This document shows positions 53,787 through 61,685 of a DNA stretch of 64,000 nucleotides, piece by piece; the first letter of the stretch is position 1, and every line of letters starts with the position of its first letter. The stretch is taken from the NCBI GenBank assembly GCA_020199835.1, contig JAIVJV010000006.1, positions 32,398 to 96,397 on the forward strand, read 5' to 3'. The translations under genes and the position numbers were made by a program. This DNA comes from Acidobacteriota bacterium. Lineage in GTDB: Bacteria; Acidobacteriota; Blastocatellia; Pyrinomonadales; Pyrinomonadaceae. The notes beneath the pieces were generated by a model. The model saw only the letters and a program-made list of their open reading frames with translations, ran no database searches and was not told the DNA's origin.

Positions 53787-54449
53787 TTGGCAGGGGCAGC
53801 ATTCTACGATCTCGAAGGAACTCTGGTGAGCACCAATCTGGTGCATACCCTCGCCTTTTACGCCGGCCGCCAGGAAGGTCTGTTGGCCAGTTTTAAGAAG
53901 AGCGCGGCCACCTATCTGAGCCTGCCTTTGTTCGCGGTGACGGACCAGTATAGCCGAAAAGTTTTTAACGACCTCTATTTCAAGCGCTACAAGGGCCAGT
54001 CGGAAGACCGCCTGCGTTACTTCGCGCAGGAACTCTTCGAAGACGTGATCAAGCCCGCAGTGTTTCCGGGCACCTATGAACTGATCGACAAATCAAGAAA
54101 ACTCGGTCTGCGACAGGTAGTGATCACGGGCGCGTTGGATATTTCAGTCAAGCCGCTGATGGAGCATTTGGGAATCACTGAGTATGTGACTAATCGCCTC
54201 GAGTTTGTTAACGGCAATGCGACCGGGCGCCTATTACCTCCAGTGATGGCTGCGGCCACGAAAGCTTCCTGGATCAGAACCTACACTGAACGCGAAGGCA
54301 TCAGCCTGAGCGAGTCGTACGCTTACACCGACAGCATGAGCGATCTTCCGATGTTGTCGATTGTCGGTCACCCGGCGGTGATCAATCCCGATATGCGTCT
54401 GCGCCAGACCGCGCTGCACCATGACTGGCCGATTCTGAATCTAAAATAA
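53787..54449 (+). CDS. HAD-IB family hydrolase-like protein of the lipid operon
   Basis: This is a 220-residue haloacid-dehalogenase superfamily protein (HAD-IB, phosphoserine phosphatase-like cap). Motif I is YDLEGTL: the nucleophile Asp is kept, but the second Asp is Glu, which is unusual. Motif II is in VVITGALD, and motifs III/IV are in GNATGRLL with a later lysine and [12 protein letters not shown]. The start is TTG at 53787, four codons after another TTG that overlaps the GGAGGAG ribosome-binding site. Its stop overlaps the next start (TAATG). As first gene of the ElbD-like operon it may remove a phosphate from a lipid intermediate. Confidence 0.82.
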   Translation: MAGAAFYDLEGTLVSTNLVHTLAFYAGRQEGLLASFKKSAATYLSLPLFAVTDQYSRKVFNDLYFKRYKGQSEDRLRYFAQELFEDVIKPAVFPGTYELIDKSRKLGLRQVVITGALDISVKPLMEHLGITEYVTNRLEFVNGNATGRLLPPVMAAATKASWIRTYTEREGISLSESYAYTDSMSDLPMLSIVGHPAVINPDMRLRQTALHHDWPILNLK

Positions 54450-56047
54450 TGGCACTGCAACTCCGACGAAAAACACACGAGTCCGTGGTCTACATCGACC
54501 GCGACAGCGCACCGCGCATTATTCCTTCGGGCGAAGACTTCATTCTCGAAGACCTGCCCATCGGCACGCGCGTGCTCTATCCCAATCCCTCGATCAAGGG
54601 ACTGCCAAACCGTGAGGCCGCGATCCGATACGCGCTCAATCATCCGCACGGGTGCGATCCTTTGTTTGCCCAACTCGAACCGAGCATGAAAGTCACCGTC
54701 GCCGTTGACGACATCAGTCTGCCGTTACCGCCGATGGCCACACCCGACATTCGCCAAACGATTCTCGAAGTCGTGCTCGACATGCTGGCGGGTCACGGGG
54801 TTGACGACGTGCACATCATCATCGCCAATTCCCTGCACCGGAAGATGACCGAGTGGGAAATGAAACGCATGGTCGGGCCGCGGATCTTCGCCGACTACTA
54901 TCCCGATCGTTATTACAACCACGACGCGGAGTGGTCCGATGGACTCATCAAGATCGGCGAAACGAAGCACAAAGATCCGCTGGTTTTGAATCGCCGCGCC
55001 GCGGAAAGCGACCTGCTGATCTACGTCAACATAAATCTCGTGCCGATGGACGGCGGACACAAATCCGTCGCCGTCGGACTCTGCGATTACGAGTCGCTGC
55101 GCATGCACCACGATCCACAGACGATTCGCGACTCAGACAGTTACATGGATCCGGCGCGCTCGGCCCTCAATCACAAAGTGGTGCAACTCGGAAAGATCGT
55201 GGATCGCGAACTGAACGTCTTTCACATCGAAACGGCTATCAACAATCGCATGTACGGCGCGGACATGGACTTCCTGCTCCGCAACGAAGACGACTTCAGC
55301 GCTTTCGATCGCATGAAATTCGAAGCCATGCGTTACACGATGAGCAAGTTGCCGCGTCCGGCTCGTCGCAAGCTGCTGCACTCGCGTCCCGCGCAGTACG
55401 AAATGATCGCGTGCCACGCCGGCAAGACGGAACCGGTGCACGAGAAGATCGTGGCGAAAGGGTTCGAGCAGTACGCGATCCCGATCCGCGGGCAAGCAGA
55501 CATTCTAATCACCGGCATTCCCGACATCTCGCCGTACAACGTCTATTCGATCCTGAATCCGTTGCTGGTCCAGGTGATGGCGCTTGGCTATCACTTCAAT
55601 TTTTATCGCAACAAGCCGCTGCTGAAGAAGGGCGGCGTGCTGATTCTGCATCACCCGTGTTACGACGAGTTCGATCACCAGTTTCACCCGAGCTACATTG
55701 AGTTTTTCCACCGGCTGCTGCCGGAAACGCGCGACGCTTTCACGTTGCGGGAGAAATACGAACGCGAGTTTGCCAACAATCCGAGCTATGTCGAGATGTA
55801 CCGGCGCGGCAACGCGTATCACGGCGCGCATCCGTTTTTCATGTGGTACTGGGGAGAAAACGGCCGTCAACACGTCGGACGAGTGATCGCGGCGGGAGCG
55901 GAAAACGCGCACGTTCCCGCGATCCTGGGTTGGGAACGCGCCGACAACCTTACTGAAGCGATCGCGATGGCGCGGAGTTATATGGGCAACTCCGCCGAAA
56001 TCACGATGCTGCACCAGCCGATGATCGGCGTTGCAGATATGGAGTAG
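54449..56047 (+). CDS. LarA-like (DUF2088, lactate racemase N-terminal family) protein
   Basis: This is a 532-residue protein related to the nickel-pincer lactate racemase LarA. The N-terminal domain contains [12 protein letters not shown] (the LarA D-x-T-R-P region, here changed), [17 protein letters not shown] and [18 protein letters not shown] with the conserved lysine, so a cofactor-binding fold is likely. It is longer than LarA and diverges in the C-terminal half ([20 protein letters not shown], 20 shown). No larB/larC/larE maturation genes are nearby. The start overlaps the HAD stop, and the next gene begins two bases after its stop. Substrate and reaction are unknown. Co-operonic lipid genes point to a hydroxy or carbonyl lipid intermediate. 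Confidence 0.75.
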   Translation: MALQLRRKTHESVVYIDRDSAPRIIPSGEDFILEDLPIGTRVLYPNPSIKGLPNREAAIRYALNHPHGCDPLFAQLEPSMKVTVAVDDISLPLPPMATPDIRQTILEVVLDMLAGHGVDDVHIIIANSLHRKMTEWEMKRMVGPRIFADYYPDRYYNHDAEWSDGLIKIGETKHKDPLVLNRRAAESDLLIYVNINLVPMDGGHKSVAVGLCDYESLRMHHDPQTIRDSDSYMDPARSALNHKVVQLGKIVDRELNVFHIETAINNRMYGADMDFLLRNEDDFSAFDRMKFEAMRYTMSKLPRPARRKLLHSRPAQYEMIACHAGKTEPVHEKIVAKGFEQYAIPIRGQADILITGIPDISPYNVYSILNPLLVQVMALGYHFNFYRNKPLLKKGGVLILHHPCYDEFDHQFHPSYIEFFHRLLPETRDAFTLREKYEREFANNPSYVEMYRRGNAYHGAHPFFMWYWGENGRQHVGRVIAAGAENAHVPAILGWERADNLTEAIAMARSYMGNSAEITMLHQPMIGVADME

Positions 56048-56049
56048 TT

Positions 56050-59000
56050 ATGAAGCTTTCCCCAACAGAGATTTACAGGGACCGGAAGATTTTCCTGATT
56101 GGCAGCACCGGATTTCTCGGCAAGGTAACGCTGAGCATGTTGCTGCATCGCTTTCCAAACGTCGGCAAGATCTATCTCACCGTGCGCGCTCGCTCGCAGG
56201 AAGAGTCGGAGACGCGCTTCTGGAACAACATCATTACCGCCCCGCCGTTTGATCCACTGCGCGAACGTTACGGCTCCGCGCTCGAAGGCTTTATTCGCGA
56301 CAAGATCGTCGTCAAGGGGGGCGACATCGCCGACACAAACTTTGGCTACAGCGAAGAAGAAGTACGGGCCATCGCCGGCGATATCGACATCATCATCAAC
56401 TCCGCCGGTAACGTTACCTTCAATCCGACACTCGAAAGCGGCCTGCGCACCAACGTCGTCGGCACGCAAAACGTGATCGCTTTCGCGAAGCGCATGAAAC
56501 GTCCGGCGCTGGTCCACGTTTCGACCTGCTTCGTGGCGGGCAATCGTTCGGGTGCCGTGTGGGAAAGCGACTCCGTGCTCGGTTACTTCCCGCGGCGACG
56601 CGAGACGCCCGGCGTGGAGTTTTCCGTCGACAAGGAGATCGCCGACTGCGCGAAGCTTGCCGATCGCGTCCGCGATGAAGCACGCGACGCGATGATGGCT
56701 GCAAAGTTTCGCGAACTCGCACGCAAACGTCTCAACGAAGAAGGGCGTGACGTCGACGATCCCGACGCGCTCGGACTCGCCGTCGCCCGCGAAAGAAAAG
56801 TCTGGACGCGCACGCGTCTGACGGATCTCGGCGTCGAACGCGCCGCGTACTGGGGTTGGCCCAATATCTACACCTACACGAAGTCGCTCGGCGAGCAACT
56901 CGTAGCCGCTGAAACCGGCATCGTGCGCAGCATCGTGCGCCCGAGCATCGTCGAGTCGGCCATGTCGTATCCGTTCCCCGGCTGGAACGAGGGCTTCACG
57001 ACGACGGCGCCGATCATCTTTCTACTTCGCAAGGGCCAAACGCAAATACCAGCCGATCCCAAATTGATTCTCGACATCACGCCTGTGGACCAGGTCGCCT
57101 CGGTGATGCTGGCCGTATCGGCGCAGGCATGCGTCGAAGAACCGCGACTCGTTTACCAGGCTGCGACCGGCGACTCAAACGCTAACAACATGGAACGGAT
57201 CATCGGTCTCTGCGGGCTCGACAAACGGCGGCACTTTGAAGAGAAGGACGACGGCATCAAATTCCTCAACCGCATCGCGGGTCGCATGGAACCAAGGCAG
57301 GTGTCCGTGTCGAAGTTTGAAAAAACGTCCGTGCCGATGTTCAACGCGACGGCTAAGAAAGCCTCGTCACTGCTCGATCGGGTGCGGCCGCGTTGGGGCG
57401 GCGGGCGCGTCGTCGACGTGATCGACATGATGAAGGACAAGATCGAACGCGTCGAAGAGCTCACGCGCGAAACGAGTGAAGCGTTCGATATGTTTCGGCC
57501 GTTCACCGTAGAAAACGCTTACGTGTTCCGCTGTGACAATGTCCGCTCGTTATTCGACCGTATAAGTGAAGACGAGCGCTCGCTGCTCACTTGGAATCCC
57601 GAACAGTTTGACTGGTACGACTACTGGCTCAACGTTCACCTGCCGGGACTGACTAAGTGGGTGTTTCCCACGCTCGAAGATGAAATGCGCGCGCAGCCGA
57701 AGCGCGTTTACACCTATCGCGATCTGCTCGAGCTGTTTGAGACGTCAGCAAAGCGTCACGCGACGCGCGTCGCGATGCGTATCGAACGCGAGGGACGCGA
57801 AGAGCAGTACACATATGCGGACCTGCGCGAACTCGCGACGCGTGTCGCAGGATTCCTGGCAGCCCACGGGATCAAGCAAGGCGATCGCGTGTTACTCGTC
57901 AGCGGCAACGCGCCCGAATGGGGCATGACTTACTTCGGCGTGTTGAAGGCAGGCGCGACCTGCATTCCGTGCGACCCGGAGAGTTCGACTAGCGAAATCC
58001 TTAACTTCGCACGCGCCGGCAACGCCGCCGGCGTCATCGCGAGCGAAGCGGTGCTCGACGAGCGTCCCGATCTGCGTGAACGTGTGGAGCAGGAAGGACT
58101 CGCACGACTCTGGACCTACACGGAAGTCTTCGAAATGCCGGACGAGCAGACGGAAGACGAGCGCATCGCGCTGTTGCCGCCACGCGTGCACGCGCAGAGT
58201 GTGGCGTCGTTGATCTTCACTTCCGGCACGACGGGCCAACCGAAGGGTGTCATGCTGTCGCATCGCAACCTGACGAGCATGGTTTCCATGTTGTCGTCCG
58301 TCTTCGATATGACAACAAGCGACGGTGTGTTGTCGGTGTTGCCGCTGCATCATACGTTTGAGTTCTCGACCGGCTTTCTCACACCACTCAGCCGTGGCGC
58401 ACAGATCACTTACCTGCCCGAGCTCACGAGTGACGCACTCGCGCGCGCGATCAAGAACGGTCACGTCACCGGCATGGTGGGCGTGCCGGCGTTGTGGGAA
58501 CTGCTGCATCGCCGCATCAAGAATCGGCTCTACGAACGCAGCGACCTGATCGGCAAAATGGCTGACAACGTCATGTGGGCGAATGCGTGGCTGCGCGACA
58601 AAACATCCGTCAACCTGGGCCAGGTGCTGTTCTATCCGATTCACGAAGGACTCGGCGGGCGCATTCGCTATTTCATCAGCGGCGGCTCTGCGTTGAGCGA
58701 GAAGATCCAGCACGACTTTCACGGTCTCGGTTTCACGATCCTCGAAGGCTACGGTCTGACGGAAGCGTCACCAGTGTTGACTGTAACGCGCCCCGAGAAT
58801 CGACTGCTGACCGGAACCGTCGGCAAGCCGCTGCCAGGTGTGGAAGTGCGTATTGCTGAGCCGGATGCGAGTGGCGTTGGCGAAGTGATTGCGCGTGGTC
58901 CAAACGTGATGTTGGGCTACTACGAGAACGAAGCCGCGACGCGTGAGACCCTGATCGACCGCTGGCTTTACACGGGCGATCTCGGGCGCGTCGATGAAGA

Positions 59001-60453
59001 CGGCAATCTTTATCTCGTGGGCCGTTCGAAAGAGATCATCGTCGATACAAACGGCAAGAACGTTTATCCGGACGAGCTTGAAGAACTCTACGCCAACTCG
59101 CCCTACGTGAAAGAGCTGAGCATCGTAGGGCTCCCGGACGGAATCGGTGAAAAGGTTGCCTGTCTGGTCGTGCCTGACGACGAGTATGACATCGCGCTTT
59201 CGCGCGCCGAGTTGCATCGGCTTGTCGAAGAACACTTCCGGGAAGTGTCTGCTTCCCTGCCCTATTTCAAACGCGTGAAGGTTTTGCATTTCACCGATAT
59301 CGAGTTGCCACGCACCGCGACGCGCAAAGTGAAGCGCCGCGAAGTGGTCCAGATTATGGAGTCGCTCGAAGAGAGACAGAAATCAGGCCGGCAGACGCTC
59401 GCGCAGGACACGGCCGATGCGGATTCACTGTGGCTGATGGGGATCGTGGCAACTGTCGCGAACCGGCCGCGTTCGGAGGTTTCGATCGGGACACGGCTCG
59501 CAGATCTTGGTTTCGACAGTTTGATGTTTGTCGAGCTCGCGACCGCGATCGAGAACGCGGGCGGTTCGATCTCGGCGCCGGAACGGTTCAACGAGATCCA
59601 GGACGTGCGCGAGTTGCTGAGTGTCGTGAATCGTCGTCCTGGCGCTTCCGCAAAACGGGACATCCGTCGTGAGGAAACAAAGAAAGACGACGAGATTCAT
59701 ATTCCGTCCTTCGTGAAAACGGCCGGAACGAGAACGGGCGACTTTCTGCAACGCTTTCTGTACGACCAGTTCCTGAAAACGAATTACGAAGGACGTTCGA
59801 ATATTCCGCCGCATACGAACTTCATCGTCGCCGCGAATCACTGTTCGCACCTCGACATGGGTCTCACGAAGATGGCTCTCGGCGAGTACGGCCGAGACAT
59901 GGTGGCGCTCGCCGCTGCTGATTACTTCTTCGATACGAAGTACAAGCGTGCGGTAATGGAAAACTTTACGAACCTGGTGCCGATGGAACGCACTGGATCG
60001 TTGCGGCAGTCATTGCGGCACGCGAAATCGTTTTTGGACCGTGGTTACAACGCGCTCATCTTTCCCGAAGGTACGCGTTCGATGACTGGCATCATGGCGG
60101 ATTTCAAACCCGTCGTTGGTTACCTCGCGTTGCACGCGCGCGTCGGTATCCTGCCGATGTATCTCGAAGGCACGTACGAAGCGATGCCGAAAGGAACCAC
60201 GTTCATCAAGAGTCGCGACATGGCTGCGCGCATCGGACACTTCCTCTCCTACGAAGAGTTGGAAGAGATGACGCGCGGGCTGGCGCGTGCCGAGGCGTAT
60301 CGTTTGATCGCGGCCCGATTGAGGCATGAAGTCGTAGGGCTGCGCGACCGCACGCGCACGCCGTTTGACTTGAAAGGATTGCGCAAGCAGTGGCGTAACG
60401 AACGCAAGGCGACGCCATTGATTGAAGAACCGGAAGCGAGTTTAGCGGTCTAA
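56050..60453 (+). CDS. elbD: ElbD-like multidomain enzyme: acyl reductase - AMP ligase - ACP - PlsC acyltransferase
   Basis: This is a single 1467-residue protein with four enzymes in order. Residues 1 to about 430 form a fatty-acyl reductase-type Rossmann domain: GSTGFLG at 18-24, catalytic Tyr/Lys in YTYTKSLGEQ near 275, and HVSTCFVAGN. About 555-1095 is an AMP-forming acyl-adenylating domain (SGTTGQPKGVMLSHRN near 723, YTGDLG, lysine in TATRKVKRRE). About 1120-1200 is an acyl carrier domain with the phosphopantetheine serine in LGFDSL near 1156. About 1240-1440 is a PlsC acyltransferase with NHCSHLD near 1262 and FPEGTRS near 1337. The order is the opposite of carboxylic acid reductases. 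It resembles ElbD, which is needed for ether lipids in Myxococcus; I have not verified identity. Confidence 0.83.
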   Translation: MKLSPTEIYRDRKIFLIGSTGFLGKVTLSMLLHRFPNVGKIYLTVRARSQEESETRFWNNIITAPPFDPLRERYGSALEGFIRDKIVVKGGDIADTNFGYSEEEVRAIAGDIDIIINSAGNVTFNPTLESGLRTNVVGTQNVIAFAKRMKRPALVHVSTCFVAGNRSGAVWESDSVLGYFPRRRETPGVEFSVDKEIADCAKLADRVRDEARDAMMAAKFRELARKRLNEEGRDVDDPDALGLAVARERKVWTRTRLTDLGVERAAYWGWPNIYTYTKSLGEQLVAAETGIVRSIVRPSIVESAMSYPFPGWNEGFTTTAPIIFLLRKGQTQIPADPKLILDITPVDQVASVMLAVSAQACVEEPRLVYQAATGDSNANNMERIIGLCGLDKRRHFEEKDDGIKFLNRIAGRMEPRQVSVSKFEKTSVPMFNATAKKASSLLDRVRPRWGGGRVVDVIDMMKDKIERVEELTRETSEAFDMFRPFTVENAYVFRCDNVRSLFDRISEDERSLLTWNPEQFDWYDYWLNVHLPGLTKWVFPTLEDEMRAQPKRVYTYRDLLELFETSAKRHATRVAMRIEREGREEQYTYADLRELATRVAGFLAAHGIKQGDRVLLVSGNAPEWGMTYFGVLKAGATCIPCDPESSTSEILNFARAGNAAGVIASEAVLDERPDLRERVEQEGLARLWTYTEVFEMPDEQTEDERIALLPPRVHAQSVASLIFTSGTTGQPKGVMLSHRNLTSMVSMLSSVFDMTTSDGVLSVLPLHHTFEFSTGFLTPLSRGAQITYLPELTSDALARAIKNGHVTGMVGVPALWELLHRRIKNRLYERSDLIGKMADNVMWANAWLRDKTSVNLGQVLFYPIHEGLGGRIRYFISGGSALSEKIQHDFHGLGFTILEGYGLTEASPVLTVTRPENRLLTGTVGKPLPGVEVRIAEPDASGVGEVIARGPNVMLGYYENEAATRETLIDRWLYTGDLGRVDEDGNLYLVGRSKEIIVDTNGKNVYPDELEELYANSPYVKELSIVGLPDGIGEKVACLVVPDDEYDIALSRAELHRLVEEHFREVSASLPYFKRVKVLHFTDIELPRTATRKVKRREVVQIMESLEERQKSGRQTLAQDTADADSLWLMGIVATVANRPRSEVSIGTRLADLGFDSLMFVELATAIENAGGSISAPERFNEIQDVRELLSVVNRRPGASAKRDIRREETKKDDEIHIPSFVKTAGTRTGDFLQRFLYDQFLKTNYEGRSNIPPHTNFIVAANHCSHLDMGLTKMALGEYGRDMVALAAADYFFDTKYKRAVMENFTNLVPMERTGSLRQSLRHAKSFLDRGYNALIFPEGTRSMTGIMADFKPVVGYLALHARVGILPMYLEGTYEAMPKGTTFIKSRDMAARIGHFLSYEELEEMTRGLARAEAYRLIAARLRHEVVGLRDRTRTPFDLKGLRKQWRNERKATPLIEEPEASLAV

Positions 60454-61545
60454 ATGCCCACAAAATCTCCAGGCAAACGCACTGCCCGGATGGTCACGTC
60501 CGGCACCAAACGCCGCGCCGCCATCGAGAAGCGGCAACGCGCGACCACGTTGATCACCGGTGGCACGGGGTTCCTCGGATCGCATCTCGTGCGCCAGCTC
60601 ATCGATGAAGGCGCGAAAGACATTCGCGTGATGGCGACATCGATTCCCGATTGGCTGGTCGATCTCGGCGTGGAGACGTTCGCCGGTTCGGTCACCAACG
60701 CTGAGGACAACAAGCGCGCGGTCGAAGGTATCAGCGAGATCTATCACCTCGCGGGGAAAGTCTCGCGTGAAAGCAAAGACTCGCGCGCGATGTTCGACAT
60801 TCATGTGGAAGGCACGCGTTTGCTCTGTGACGCGGCGAGAGCAGCCGGCACGAAGACGATCGTTTTGGCTTCGACGAGCGGCACGATCGCGGTCACAAAA
60901 GACGGCGAGGTGACGCCGGATGAGACGTATCCGCCGCCGCTCGAGATCATTTCGCGCTGGCCGTATTACGCGAGTAAGGCTTACCAGGAGATGGCGGCCC
61001 TCGAGCGTTTCAGTGGCAAAGGTCTGAGGCTGGTAATCGTGAATCCGAGTTTGCTGCTCGGACCTGGCGACGATCGTCTCAGCTCCACCAAGGTTGTGCT
61101 GGATTTCATGGCGCGGAAGATTGGGGCCGTGCCGACGGGCGGCGTGAGTTTTGTTGACGCGCGGGATGCGGCGAAGACGTTTCAGATCGCAATGAAGAAG
61201 GGGCGGCACGGCGAACGTTATCTGCTGGGCGCGGCGAACTGGACGTTTGCAAAGTTTTTCGGACGGTTGGAGCGATTGACGAAGGTTTCGGCGCCGTGGA
61301 TCGCATTGCCGTCGCGCTTCGCGATTACGGGTTCACAACTGCTCGATTCGCTGTTTAAGCAGTGGGACATGGCCTCGCCCGTTGAGCCTGGCGCGATCGA
61401 GATGGCGCAGTATTTTTGGTATGTGAACTGCTCGAAAGCGGCGCGCGAGCTCGGCTTCCGCCCACGCGATCCGGGTGAAACGCTGCACGACACCGTTAGT
61501 TACCTGCGCGAAAACTTCCTCGGCGGGAACGCCTTCGCGAAGTAA
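60454..61545 (+). CDS. NAD(P)-dependent SDR/epimerase (3-beta-HSD-like) of the lipid operon
   Basis: This is a 363-residue extended short-chain dehydrogenase. A basic N-terminal lead is followed by the nucleotide loop ITGGTGFLGSHLV (near residue 31). The catalytic tyrosine-lysine pair lies in YYASKAYQEM near residue 170, and STSGT supplies the serine. It starts with ATG directly after the stop of the multidomain gene, so it is its translational partner. Sequence style (EGISEIYHLAGKVSR) is like 3-beta-hydroxysteroid dehydrogenases and the OleD-like enzymes that reduce beta-keto lipids. Here it probably reduces an acyl or keto lipid made by the preceding enzyme. A short stem with T-run follows. 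Confidence 0.85.
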   Translation: MPTKSPGKRTARMVTSGTKRRAAIEKRQRATTLITGGTGFLGSHLVRQLIDEGAKDIRVMATSIPDWLVDLGVETFAGSVTNAEDNKRAVEGISEIYHLAGKVSRESKDSRAMFDIHVEGTRLLCDAARAAGTKTIVLASTSGTIAVTKDGEVTPDETYPPPLEIISRWPYYASKAYQEMAALERFSGKGLRLVIVNPSLLLGPGDDRLSSTKVVLDFMARKIGAVPTGGVSFVDARDAAKTFQIAMKKGRHGERYLLGAANWTFAKFFGRLERLTKVSAPWIALPSRFAITGSQLLDSLFKQWDMASPVEPGAIEMAQYFWYVNCSKAARELGFRPRDPGETLHDTVSYLRENFLGGNAFAK

Positions 61546-61559
61546 ATTCGCCCTTTTTT
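61537..61559 (+). terminator. weak candidate terminator after the lipid operon
   Basis: A 5-base stem (GCGAA at 61537-61541, TTCGC at 61547-61551) has a GTAAA loop that contains the stop codon of the SDR gene. It is followed by CC and six T bases (61554-61559). The short stem makes efficiency uncertain. Confidence 0.35.
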
Positions 61560-61685
61560 AATCCGCCATAAATTCCCCACCTCTTTTTAGGCGGGCAACC
61601 TAAGGATCTTCGGGGAACTCTTTTCCGACTTGCGGCGTCTTAGTACCCGCAATCCGTTCTCAAACATTCACCACGGGAGCTGCAC

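Noticed and set aside
54853..55701. 282-residue plus-strand frame inside the LarA-like gene
   Set aside because: Arginine- and serine-rich composition is typical of a shadow frame in high-GC coding DNA.
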